Origin: Pleurotus djamor
Lineage: Eukaryota; Basidiomycota; Agaricomycetes; Agaricales; Pleurotaceae
Reading direction: 5' to 3'
Assembly (NCBI GenBank): GCA_029747585.1
Contig: JAPEVF010001306.1
Coordinates: 1-11,264, forward strand
DNA length: 11,264 bases
Position numbers and translations under genes: made by a program
Shown here: piece after piece, positions 1 to 9,567 of the stretch
How the letters are laid out: each line of letters starts with the position of its first letter
How positions within the stretch are numbered: the stretch's first letter is position 1
The notes under the pieces: model-generated
Database searches by the model: none
What the model was told of the DNA's origin: nothing
The model's input: the letters and a program-made list of their open reading frames with translations, nothing else

Positions 1-1422
1 CGCCATTGCATTGGGCTTGCAGCGCGTTGAACGATACTCCGAGTCAGCGTGGGCTTTGAAAACACCTCAAATCAAGCCCAAGTCACTCCACGAAGGTGGT
101 CGAACGCGTCGTTGGCGCGTCGTCATGGGGGTGTCGGCGTTACGTTTGCGTACAAAGTGATCTGTTTCACGATCAATCAAAGTCACATTTGCAGAGCACT
201 TGACGGAGCACATCTGGGATCTGAATAGACCGCTTTTGACCCTGAAGGTGCCGACGGTGGATGGTCAAAGGGAGACACAAATCTTACGAAGAACGACTTA
301 CGGGGAGCATATCCTGGTACGAAACACCTCCATGAGCCGACAGCCACGTAGTTCATCATACCCCAGCTGCTTGGGCCCGGTGGACAGTGATAATTGCGAG
401 TACATGAATATCCTTGAAATGCAACTGTTCGGCCGCACCGTCGTGCAATGAGATTGCAAGAGAGGCACCCTGGAGGCACCGACGAAGCCTAACAAACAGT
501 ATATTGTATCCGGTGCCCGCTGTCACTGCTTCTTCTCATGTAGTCTCATGTCCTCGCATATTCACCTTCTGGTGCTAGCATCTGCGATGCACATACATGA
601 CCATTGGGCTATGACGAACATGTTCAATCCGGGCTAACGGGTAAAAGAAAAATTTCAATATGTGGCTTTGGTAGAAGGATGCAAAGAGGAACTGCTAGTT
701 TGACAACGCTGAAGCCTACCGTGACGCCTTCGCCCCGACCCCATCGCACACAGTCCGAATCTATGCGGGAGGGAGAAAGGAAGCCTAAGAGGCTTGTGGA
801 ACTGAAGGTAAATCTCCAAGGAATGACGATATGAAGCCATCCTTGGAGGTGACAGGCTTCTACAAGTTGGTTATTGCGTGATACAAGACAGCAACAGGAT
901 ATGCCACTGTCTCTCATTTCAAGGCCTTTGATCTGTCATTCATTTGGGTGGAAACGACGCGGTTGCAAAGACAAGGGCATTGACTTTGTGGACGCGTCGG
1001 GTCATGGACTCGGGGGGGGTAAAGAGATAATTTTTCAAGCGCCCAGGGTTACGAAAGGTCTCCGTGTAAACGTAATTTCCGCTCCTCGCTTCCTTCCTGC
1101 CGTGCGTTGACTGTACGTCGCCAATTTTGCTTTTATTGTCACCAATCGGTCGGTGACATTCATGGAGAAGAGACCGTCTCGATCGCAATGTGGCTGATAC
1201 ACATATTCTGTTGGACTCATCGTTTTCCCATCGTGCGGCGAGTCAAAAAACCTCAATAAGCATCCAATCTTGAACGTACGTATCTGCGGGGTTGAAGAAG
1301 CTACTCAGTGTGTCCACAATTTGCCGGTGACATACACACGCTTCGAAAAATGATAGGATGCCGGTTATCAGGCGGAACTAGTCGACGTTGCATCGCTCAA
1401 ATTCAGTCCATCTGGTACACAT
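1..1422. other. Region without a recognised gene
   Basis: I read this stretch on both strands and found no protein family motif, signal peptide, convincing chain of exons, RNA gene or long repeat. The open frames present are under 100 residues, overlap each other on opposite strands and show no domain-like sequence. It probably is the intergenic space downstream of the DUF6534-like gene that ends at 1423, but a short lineage-specific gene or non-coding transcript cannot be excluded. Confidence 0.5.
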
Positions 1423-2756
1423 TCAATGGGTGTGACTAAACTGCGCGAGGCGGCTCAATATGACTGATTGTTTCGATGTGCTGATTGACGGAAATGATGA
1501 CTGTCTGGAGAAGAACGTCGACTGAAGTGTCAACGGATCTGCGGGCTGATCGGCGACTGAAGACACTCTCACCGAAAGGGCAGGCTGCGATGGCTGAACT
1601 CCAGCAGCGACCTGCTTCGTCGATTCAGAGTGGTTACCTCGGCCATCGAACTCCAAAGGTATAGTGGAGACTCCGTGGGGCCATTCACGGAGCGACGTCC
1701 GAGCATTCAACGTCGCCAAGAGCGAATTGAGATACACTGTGAATGGGGAGAAGCGGGTCAATGGATGGGGCACAAACGATGAGGAAGTGTCACGGTAAAC
1801 TGACTTGCCGACAAGCAGAAGTGTATGCCCATGAAGATGTATTCGGTGGGCCAAATGGCATACTAAACGAATGTGATTAAATCATTGCAGAGCGGTATTC
1901 GCAAGGACCTACGGTGATGAGACACAACATCGTACACATCCTAAAACATGTCGCCAGTCAGTTCAGAGAGACACGACTGAAATAGAGTTACTTGCGATGT
2001 AAGCAGGCCTGAAACAGCGAAAATTGGGCATGTTTTTGTGCATACAAATGTGATACAATGAACTCAGAAGCACTCACCGGTGTTGATTGTAAACACCATT
2101 AATATGTTGACCAGGGAGTCCGTCCTGAGCCCTTTAGGAGAAGAATCCGGTCGTGCAGAATAACAAATTCACCTCTTAAACCCAGTGCGAGATTGAAGGA
2201 GAAATGTCACAAGGGACACGGTGATGATGACATCGGCAATTGCGCCAAAGGATAAGGCGATATACAACCAAAACTACTCGGGGTGCAGGTGAGCAAGTCG
2301 TAATAGGATACACCGAGACCGTCGCACCGAAACGTGCACAAGCGCAGTCATCGACTTGAATTCAAACCTACGGAAGAACATCAGCCACTACAAGAGGAAA
2401 AATCGGGAATTATACCGACCCTCGTGAAACGAATGCTAATATTGCAGCATCATAGAACCAGAGTACTGTTACAGGGTGACGAAGACATACCAAATCCAGT
2501 GACTACACAGTGTGGTCAGACGTCATTCCCAGGGATGCGGATGGTAGTTTAAACAGCGCACCTGCGGTTCCAATGGCGAAACAGGCCTGGAAGAAACTTA
2601 AGTAAGACCAATCGTTTAGTTGGGTAACCGAAAGCCCACGATGAGAGCAACAAGATAGTGCTTTTTACCGCTGACTACAGAGCAGGGTCAATCAATATGA
2701 TCAATGTTAAACCGATGGATTGACGAACGCAACCAGACGCGTCGAGNAAAAAAGCC
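1423..2756 (-). CDS. DUF6534-like multipass membrane protein, multi-exon, 5' end unresolved
   Basis: This is a putative integral membrane protein of the basidiomycete DUF6534 family, whose function is unknown. Supported minus-strand exons are 2755-2729 (contains an N), 2674-2640, 2586-2509 (less sure), 2273-2173, 2124-2078, 2008-1996, 1940-1913, 1862-1805 and 1736-1423. The phases agree from 2273 to the stop. Family-like segments appear in order: RRVWLLSGKKHYLVALI, then FGAIADVIITVS, then LLQSRTGFKRTDSLVNILMV, then INTGLLTS, then CLITYAIWPTEYIFMG, then YLNSLLATLNARTSLR. These look like successive membrane helices and the conserved ends of the family. A Ser/Thr-rich hydrophilic tail of about 90 residues follows. 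The 2586-2509 to 2273-2173 junction would need a 235-nt intron, unusually long here, so an exon may be missed or damaged there. The N-terminal helices upstream of 2756 were not found, in or near N-containing sequence. It could be a recently broken copy. Confidence 0.72.
1913..2077 (-). other. GT-AG intron, 13-nt microexon and probable GC-AG intron
   Basis: Inside the DUF6534-like gene, a GT-AG intron (2077-2009, donor GTGAGT) is followed by a coding exon of only 13 nt (2008-1996). The next intron (1995-1941) begins GCAAGT, the usual consensus of GC-AG introns, and ends TTTTAG. This splicing is the only one I found that keeps the frame and yields the family-like join INTGLLTS-MCTMLCLIT. The nearby GT two bases further on (GTAACT) breaks the frame. 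Confidence 0.6.
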
Positions 2757-2973
2757 TTTAGGAAAGATCGCGGTCAAGGTGGAGGGTGTCTCACACCAAT
2801 GGAAGAACTAACCCACGAACGATCAAGTCGCTGATGCACTGACCACATGATCAGTACGAGATGTCGTCTTAAGGGAGGATTGAAGCGTACAGTGTGATGT
2901 AAAGGGGGTGTTGCAATGCGAGTTGGTCGCCTCCGGCTGACCAGTGGGCTGTATCTTCTCTAGATCTCGGAGA

Positions 2974-3260
2974 GGTGGTGGTGGTGGTGATGGTGGTGGT
3001 GGTGGTGCGTGTGGGTGGGTACGTGCCTTGCGAAGCGGTGCAGAAACAATAGAAGCAGGATCAATCAAGCTCGTAACAATGTCGGTCAGTCGGTCGGTCG
3101 TAGTCGAAGTCAAAGCAGAGGGTCGAACTCGTGTCGACGGCGGTCAGTCAATATCAGATAGTCGAAGTCGGTTAATCGGTTAATCGGTCGGTCAGAGAGT
3201 CGAAGTCGGCGGCGAAAGCGAAGGCGAATAGTCGTGAAGTCGAACGAGACGGCGAAGAAA
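2974..3260. repeat. Simple-sequence tracts: (GGT)n then GTCG/TCGG-rich
   Basis: A GGT trinucleotide tract runs from 2974 to 3006 with one GAT interruption. From about 3081 to 3260 the sequence is dominated by imperfect repeats of TCGGTCGG, AGTCGAAGTC and GGTTAATC. Open frames here give only Gly-, Pro- or Arg/Ser-rich low-complexity peptides, so I do not call a gene. It lies 5' of the DUF6534-like gene and may overlap its missing first exons. Confidence 0.75.
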
Positions 3261-3738
3261 ATGCTAGAAAATGAGAGCGAAATAAAAAGAAAGGCCTCGG
3301 ACGATGGAAAGATAGGGAAANTNAGTCTNGTAAATTCATGTGGTTTGTAGAGAAAACATGAGGTATTTATACTAGAGGAGTTCGTATGAAGGTAGCAGTT
3401 TGAGCAGTGNNAAGAGGGTGGAGGTACGAACATAGAACAGAAAAAAAAGAGAAGGTAAAGTGAGAATCGTGTCAAGAATGACATGGCTTTCTCAGGAAAG
3501 GAGTGTTGGAGTGATTTGCAAGTTGGGTGAGAAAGCGTAATGAGAGGATGGTTTAGAGAACCTGTATGTAAAGCGCGTAGATAGAGGAGAGAGNACTAAA
3601 GAGGGTGGGCGTGTTGGAAGTGCGGAAGNAGAATGGNAAANACTCGAAATGGAAAGGANCAGCATGTGATCTGGGGGAAAGGGGAAAGGGGGAAAGAAGG
3701 GGTTTTCGGGTACAAACTGAGGGGAACCCTCACATTAC
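3261..3738. other. Purine-rich, N-containing region without a recognised gene
   Basis: The plus strand is strongly A/G rich, and ambiguous bases lie at 3321, 3323, 3329, 3410, 3411, 3594, 3629, 3637, 3641 and 3659. No domain is recognisable. The 3' exons expected for the transcription factor remnant that ends near 3739 (minus strand) should fall here, but I could not find them. They are lost, too degraded, or hidden by poor base calls. Confidence 0.6.
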
Positions 3739-5288
3739 CTTCCCCGCTGTACGAAGGGAACCCACAGTCGATGTAAGCGAGTGAGAAGGGGTGTTGAGGC
3801 TCTTGAAACACGAGGATGAGGATGAGATGGGTGGCACGGATGGGCGGTAGGACGGTAGGATGGGAGATGTGTACGTACCATCCATGAGTCAGCTACGAAG
3901 AGATCCCAGAAGAGTATCCTCTGACGTTCGATCATCTTCGGCGTTATGTTAAAGCCCAAGTTCAACTTGAAGGGGCTCGTGCGCTCGTCGGCACTATGAA
4001 AATGCACATCGTCCGAGTCCACAGAGCTACGTCGGAGTGCGCGTGAATCATCCCCAAGGGAGCATCGGCGGGCCGGGAAAGCACACAGGGGGTTGAAGGG
4101 CGATTTGTGGCTCGCCTTCGAGGGGGAAGTGGAAAAGTAATCCTATGACAAAGCATTGGGGTGCTCAGGGATTTCCGATGGAGATGCGACGAGCGGCTGG
4201 TCCACCGGAGAAACGATGTTAGGAGTGAGCGGAGCATTGGAAGAGGCTGACGAAGCCGAGGTCGATCGTCGGGGCGGCACAATCCTTAGGCCATCGAAGA
4301 GTCAGAAAAGATCCTGACGATTGGGGTAAACGAAACCTACGAAGTCCTATCTATGATGCCTATCAGCAACGGCCGCAAAAGAAACCAAGGGGCAATGAAA
4401 AGAACTCACCGACTGAGACAAATGAGCGGCCAGGTAAATCAGTGATCAAGTCATCTCCATGCTCGTATCATTGACCAAATCAGCGCCGCTCATAGCGTTG
4501 AAGATGCTGAGTAAATGGAGCGCTTGGATCGTTACGATACCCGGCTTCTCCAGGACGCTTTGAAGACCAAGGGCAGCCATGCTGATTTGATGCAGATGTT
4601 CCGCTTCTCCTGGAACGGGGTCGGTTTCGAGTTGTCGGATGTACTGATGGTCGTGGATATGGGGCTGGTGTTGACGTATGGCGAGGATGTAGACGACGCG
4701 GGCGAGGACAAGGTGGAGCCCAGCGAGGAGATTCCACCTTGCTGCTGCTGCTGGCGTTCCGTCTTCTTTCTGTAAATGGCTGGCAACATATCCTCGTATA
4801 TTTGATCCCGGGTAACGCCATGGAATAGCCATCCCGCTTGTTCGAAGTAACTGTTGCATAGGAGGTTTGCGCGTTCCCATGCCGGGAGCTTTTCTTGAAT
4901 GATGCTCGCATCGTCGACGTTGCCCAGTGGCGTGAATGGGAAGTTGCGGGAGAAGTACTTGATACTTGCTGATACCGGTGGGAGCTTGGTGTGTGACGGA
5001 GCCGATGTCTGAGGTCGTTGTACTATTGAGCCATGCAAATGTATAGAAGCTGTAATGCTGGTGGCAGAAGTGGCTTCGGCGGCGACAATGGGGAAGGGAG
5101 TCATGACCATAGGCATGTCGACGGTACATTTTGAGGATGGACGGGATACCGAGTTTGTTCAGCAAGCTGTCTTCTGTCCACCGAGACGATGAGACTCCTG
5201 GCGTGGTTGCGAAGGTGTCCATCAACTGCATCAATGTGAGCTCGGGGTCTTCATCGTCGTTTTCGTCATCGTTCACGTCTGGCCCCAA
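3739..5288 (-). pseudogene. Decayed fungal-specific transcription factor (Zn2Cys6 family regulatory domain)
   Basis: The minus strand encodes, in pieces, the regulatory core ('fungal_trans' domain) typical of mushroom Zn2Cys6 regulators. Recognisable parts in order are SRNFPFTPLGNVDD and YFEQAGWLFHGVTRDQIYED (about 4945-4785), EAEHLHQISMAALGLQSVLE and IQALHLLSIFNAMSG (about 4607-4480), TSMEMT (4466-4449), then IERQRILFWDLFVADSWM (about 3932-3879) and FSLAYIDCGFPSY (about 3789-3751). Damage is visible. The frame changes near 4715-4735 with no splice pair to explain it. TGA at 4448-4446 stands where the family has Trp, and the reading continues as SLIYLAAHLSQS. The exon starting at 3801 loses the residues around 'GRPP' and shifts frame. 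The acidic segment at 5288-5160 may be linker. No Zn2Cys6 cluster was found upstream. Assembly error could mimic some breaks. If ever intact, it would be a nuclear regulator, possibly of the neighbouring cluster. Confidence 0.75.
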
Positions 5289-6075
5289 CCTACCAGCCGC
5301 TCATATCATCCCGCCGCCACATCTTCAATCATGTTCCAACGTAGCGAAGTCTGTTAAATGTTGATAAATTGCCATCACCTGTGTGGGGAGGGTCGTACTC
5401 GCACACAAAGCATGCTTGGTCAGGCTGTAGATTTAGAATACAAGTACTAAGGAAAAGGAAAAGGAAGATGGCGTCAGCGACTGTCAAGACACAGGCAATG
5501 CGAGTGCATACCGGAAAGTGCGGTGACGTGAAGTGTGTCCCCCCATTCCCATTTCCATTCCTTCATCTCTCCTCGTCCTTGGATGGATACCAGACATCTG
5601 GGCAACATTGACCAGTACCCTGAGTGACCAAAGCCTCTGCCTCCATCGGAGCCGCCGCAACTGCACGTAACCTTCAGAGTATCGTGTACATCCAGGTAGG
5701 GGTGAACACGTGAAAGTTCCACACGAAAATGGCCAGGTTTGAGCGGCCATTATGGGGGAAGTAAGAGTGCGGAGGGTTGGTTTTGGGTTTTGGTTGGTCA
5801 AAGTTCCCATTTCACCGGGAAGAGCCGGGCATCATTGTTGCTGACTCTGAGGTGCTCGGATGGAATCGAGAGTGAGGCCTCGAGGAATGGGCCTGGGTGA
5901 CTTCGTTGCGCAAGAATCGTCAAAGAATCGTCGAATCGACGCGGGACTCTACATTTGGAAATTGGATAGGATAAGGATATCGATTCCCGCGGTCAGGAGC
6001 AGCTTCTCACGATCCGTAGAGTTTCCCACAGTCAATGTGATATTTACACGGTCAATGCGAAGATCAGGTACTTAC

Positions 6076-6097
6076 TGACATGATGTCATTGACGTCA
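6076..6097. promoter_or_regulatory. Adjacent CRE-like palindromes (possible bZIP sites)
   Basis: TGACATGATGTCA (6076-6088) is a perfect inverted repeat around one central base. One base later comes TGACGTCA (6090-6097), the full ATF/CREB-type bZIP palindrome. Two such sites side by side lie about 690 bp upstream of the first UstYa ATG, or about 260 bp upstream of a possible earlier start at 6356. That bZIP proteins bind this octamer is established. That it regulates this cluster is inference. Confidence 0.45.
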
Positions 6098-6119
6098 CTA
6101 AATGAAACTGAGAAGCTGA

Positions 6120-6144
6120 TGCCATCAGTGGCGATGTGATGGCA
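6120..6144. repeat. Short inverted repeat, 8-bp arms
   Basis: TGCCATCA (6120-6127) and TGATGGCA (6137-6144) are perfect reverse complements separated by 9 bases. It lies just downstream of the CRE-like sites and may be a regulator-binding dyad. Arms this short can occur by chance. Confidence 0.3.
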
Positions 6145-6783
6145 CTTAGATTAGGCGCCCGCAAAACGCAGGCGTAAGAAACGGGCCTTCATTTCATTTC
6201 GGACCCGTAACAAACAGCTGCTGCGAAGAAAACCGTCTTCGCGAAAAGAAAGGCTCAAGCTTCAGACTCACATCTGCACTCCCAGTCTCTCACCTCTATG
6301 CCAGTTGCTCAGGGCTTCCATCCGACCTACGCAGATTGCTTGAGATAGATGATCGATGACCAGCGAGAAAACCAAAGAAGAGCTATACTTCTCGCCTGAA
6401 ACCTCGAGACTCCTGTCACTGCCGTCCATGTCCCACTCGAGGGTAGTATCGGGCCTTTGAGAATACCGAGTGAGGCAGAAAAGCCCCCGATATCGGTTGC
6501 CATTGAGTGGCTCTTTGAAGCCCTTCGCATATTTACCGCTTCTAGTGCTCCAGGACGGAAAGAGCATCATGGTATGTCCGATTATTTTCTGAGGGATTGG
6601 TTGTTCTGTCAATCTCACGCTGTCATCCACAGGCCTTAACCGGAGTTACCTCCAAATAACATCGGACGGGTATCCTCTTCATTTTCGCAGGATTACCCCA
6701 TCCTGTTTCTGCTGAGCTCGTGTGAGGGCTTTTGGCAAACTTCTTGGAGGCTCTCTCTTTAACCACTTACTAACCTGCGAAGG

Positions 6784-7652
6784 ATGCTAACCCCCCACAG
6801 AGAACGTGCAAAGGCGGTTCGTTATACTTGGCTTGTCCTCCGAGTACTCTGTATGGTCAACATCTTGTTGATCATTCTACTCGCTGTCCATGTCCTGGAA
6901 AAGCCCGGTGATGCCGTGTACTGTACGTCGACGCTCTCACCTCGGTGAGGATAACAATCGTACTCATACAAAGTCGGCTTCCCAGCTCCCGCGCAAGGCA
7001 TCCTTGAATACGAAATCAAGCGATTCAACACCGGATTCCTCGATGAGGCAGAGTCAGTCTTCCAAGGTCCGCCCACCGACGCCATGGATGCCGCTTGGCA
7101 AGATCTTTACAAAGGTATCATCATGTTGGAGTGCTCATTCACCCACCATGTTAAGTCGAACCTCTGTCTAGACGGCGTCTCGTATCTCCTCCCAGAGGAA
7201 GCTCGCCTCTTGAGAGATCCAACAGTCCCAGCGCCAGGTGCTAAAGTTTACGTCGGAGGGCTCGACGTCTTCCATCAAATTCACTGCTTGGTGCGCTCCC
7301 TCTGCAACGCCCTTTCCAATTCCAACGTATCCGAACCATTATTCCACAGGACATGATTCGAATGGCGACGTATCCTGACAGGTATAACGCTTCACAGCGA
7401 CATCAAATGCACCTCCGTCGCAGCGGAGGTATGGGCCACCCCATGATATCGGACCAGGAACACCTCCAGCACTGCATCAACAGCGTTCGTCAGTCACTCA
7501 TGTGCTCTTCCGATATCAGCATAAACCCATATTACAACCCGAAATTGGAGAAGCGACCCTTCCCCCGATTCGACCAGTTACACACATGCCGTAACTTTGA
7601 GAAGATCAAGGACTGGGCCTTTAAGCGGACGACGAATGTTTGGCATGAGTAA
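6784..7652 (+). CDS. UstYa-like (DUF3328) protein 1, probable RiPP-cyclising oxidase
   Basis: UstYa-family proteins are membrane-anchored and needed for oxidative macrocyclisation of dikaritin peptides. Exons: 6784-6922, 6986-7114, 7172-7290 and 7350-7652 (introns of 63, 57 and 59 nt), giving 229 residues in this minimal model. One membrane helix lies at about 15-38. The luminal part opens with YSPAQ (46-50), carries DAAWQDLY, then HQIHC (124-128) and HLQHC (167-171), the two HxxHC motifs of the family, followed by RQSLMCSSDIS and a C-terminal FDQLHTCRNFEKIKDWA. The 5' end is uncertain. A TACTAAC (6768-6774) and an acceptor at 6800 suggest that the ATG at 6784 is intronic. An exon from ATG 6356 to 6441 joins acceptor 6800 in frame (252 residues) but needs a 359-nt intron. 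It lies 126 bp before a related gene on the same strand. Confidence 0.86.
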
Positions 7653-7778
7653 TTGTAACTTGCAACTCCACTCGGCTGTGTAGATAAGACACCAAACAAA
7701 TCACCGATCCTTTCTATCCACACCTGAGATATAATATCATACGCGGACAATCATTGACAACGTAGGCCTCCCACCAAG

Positions 7779-8855
7779 ATGAACAACCCCTTCAAGATTG
7801 ATCCCCCTTCTTCCGTAGAAATCGAGCTTGAACGCGAACCTTTCCTAGGCTCCAGTGGAAAGGATGAACTCGACGTTGTTGATGTCGATGGTCATTCAAG
7901 TGGACGTCGCCTACTCTTACACCTGGCTGGGATAGTCTTACTGTCTTTCTCATCCATCAGCATCCTCCATGTCCTCCTCCGTGAAAACATTTCAGTGACT
8001 CCAGGAAAAATATTTCCAACGCTACTTTACAGTGAGTCTTCGAGTCCCCGCGTTGCTGTCTATTGTTCCAACATAACCGCTCCTTCCCAAGGTCCCGTCG
8101 AGCATCTTATTGAATATCAACATGTCCGCTTCCATACCGGGTTTTTCGATGACGAAGAACCCTCCGTTTTCGACGGCCCATCCACCGACGCGATGGATAA
8201 AGCCTGGTTAGACCTCTACGATATCTGGACTTGTAAGTCTCAGTTTTCATTCGGTTCTTGTTGAGCTCAGACTTCCCCTCTCTGCAGATGCCGTTTCGTC
8301 GCTGACCGAGGATGAGAATTCTCGTCTACCCGATCCCACCGTTCCGGCCTTTGGAAACCATTCCCAGTTGTTTGGGGGCATTGACGTCTTCCACCAACTG
8401 CACTGTTTGGTTTGTCCAATCCCCCCATCGTGTCTTGTTGATATTGCTGAAGCCTATTCATATTTCATTTGCACCAGGATTATGTTCGCCAGGCAATTGA
8501 ACCCAACCGCTACAGTCGTGGCCACCATCATGGCAGGAAGCGGGCCATCTCACCTCCTCTCGTACCAAGGAGAGCAACGACGGATTTGCCACATGTATCT
8601 GACGCAGAACATGTTGCCCATTGCATCGACATGATTCGGCAGTCTCTCATGTGCTCGGCTGATATCAGTGTTGTTTCGTGGTACTTTGCAGACGCCTCTG
8701 TAATGAAGGGGCCCAGAGGGAATAAGAAGGGCAAACTGTTTCCAAGATTTGATCAGACACGTCTCTGCAGGAATTTCGATAAAATCAAGGGATGGGCGGG
8801 GGAGAGGACACCAAATGCGAGAGACCTGGAAGCAGTCCTCCCTCGTCCACATTAG
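7779..8855 (+). CDS. UstYa-like (DUF3328) protein 2, probable RiPP-cyclising oxidase
   Basis: This is the second member of the pair, expected at the secretory membrane with its catalytic part in the lumen. Exons: 7779-8031, 8092-8232, 8288-8409 and 8478-8855 (introns of 60, 55 and 68 nt), giving 297 residues. The start is the first ATG in the frame and sits after CACCAAG. A cytosolic tail of about 44 residues, acidic in its second half, precedes one membrane helix at about 45-67. The luminal part begins YSPVEHLIEY (84-93) and has DKAWLDLY, HQLHC (167-171) and HVAHC (217-221), then RQSLMCSADIS and FDQTRLCRNFDKIKGWA. All three introns match protein 1 in place and phase: after Y-S within YSP (phase 1), after the WxDLY segment (phase 1), and after HxxHCL (phase 0). 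Between the HxxHC motifs it has a His/Arg-rich insertion (GHHHGRKR). The residue after DLY (DIWT) is unusual for the family, so the second donor could be slightly off. Confidence 0.9.
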
Positions 8856-8945
8856 CTTACGCAGATTAATCGTGTTCAAACAATGAAAATTTCCTTCCGT
8901 TCCTCCGAATCTTCCCATAATTAAGGAACATAGATGATAATCAAG

Positions 8946-8964
8946 ATGACCACAAGACGGTCAT
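8946..8964. repeat. Short inverted repeat, 6-bp arms
   Basis: ATGACC (8946-8951) and GGTCAT (8959-8964) are separated by 7 bases, about 90 bp after the stop codon of UstYa-like protein 2. This could be a regulator dyad for the precursor gene or chance. Confidence 0.25.
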
Positions 8965-9141
8965 GGAGAATTAATCAACGTATAAGCGGCGAAGCTACCA
9001 AGAGCTGGTGTTAGCACCAAGGTATGCTAGAAGTCGGGAAAATCCTCTTCCAAATCGAGACTAGCTCTCACTCTGGTCTCGAAGATTGAGGGGAGTAACA
9101 AGATCTACGGCCCACCAAAATGGCGCCACTGAGAAGTATAA

Positions 9142-9363
9142 CAGCGGAGGCTTCTCTCGCCGGAGACAAATACCATCAAATATACGGCAGCGCTGCCTTG
9201 TAGCAGAGGGCGCGGATGCGTCCTCGGGTGATTTATTGTCTTATAAGTGCCGTTGAAACTTGTTGCAAGCTAAGGCTAGAATGATTGACGGGAAACCACG
9301 ATTGCACCATCAGCGGAATCTTCTCTCACCGGAGACAAAGAGCAACAAATATGCGATAACGCT
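9142..9363. repeat. Imperfect direct repeat pair upstream of the precursor gene
   Basis: Two 53-bp copies (9142-9194 and 9311-9363), 169 bp apart in the same orientation, share about 43 of 53 bases. Both read CAGCGGA, two variable bases, CTTCTCTC, one variable base, CCGGAGACAAA, and both contain CAAATAT. They occupy the promoter region of the precursor gene, 205-426 bp upstream of its ATG, so repeated regulator binding is a reasonable inference. A remnant of a mobile repeat is the alternative. Confidence 0.6.
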
Positions 9364-9477
9364 TATTGAGCAGTGTTGGAAGGAGCACACGACGTGTGGT
9401 ACTTTCTGACGGCGTGGGTGCGACGACAAACAACGCGTCCAAATATAAACAAAGTTTACTTCTTAGAACAGGCTCCC

Positions 9478-9486
9478 TATAAAAGG
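9478..9486 (+). promoter_or_regulatory. TATA box of the precursor gene
   Basis: TATAAAAGG matches the TATA-box consensus and lies 90 bp upstream of the precursor ATG at 9568, a usual distance for a strongly induced fungal gene with a short leader. Another AT-rich TATAAAC-like element sits at 9443-9450. Confidence 0.65.
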
Positions 9487-9567
9487 GTTCTTTCAGCAAC
9501 TCATGAGTTCACTAAGTCGAAAACAAACGGCCTACCCAACAGCAAATACCAATCCAGTCATCGCATC

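Larger units (their letters stand above)
5289..6355. other. Region without a recognised gene, upstream of the UstYa pair
   Basis: I expected the DNA-binding end of the transcription factor on the minus strand near 5300-5800 but saw no spaced-cysteine Zn2Cys6 motif. The plus-strand frame at 5860-6078 starts with an ATG but has no domain, signal or codon pattern that I can defend. The only notable elements are the palindromes at 6076-6097 and 6120-6144, listed separately. Confidence 0.5.

Noticed and set aside
2823..3113. Pro-rich minus-strand frame and Gly-rich plus-strand frame
   Set aside because: Both are translations of the GGT and GTCG simple repeats.
4480..4911. Third-frame minus-strand frame and the plus-strand frame 4515-4775 inside the transcription factor
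   Set aside because: They are shadows of the transcription factor reading; neither carries its conserved motifs.
5860..6078. Plus-strand open frame of 72 codons
   Set aside because: It has an ATG but no recognisable domain, signal or splice context, and it overlaps a probable regulatory region.
6268..6639. Minus-strand frame of 120 codons and the overlapping plus-strand frame from 6457
   Set aside because: The plus frame opens with TTG and has no upstream ATG before a stop. The minus frame has no family motif and runs opposite to the likely 5' part of UstYa-like gene 1.
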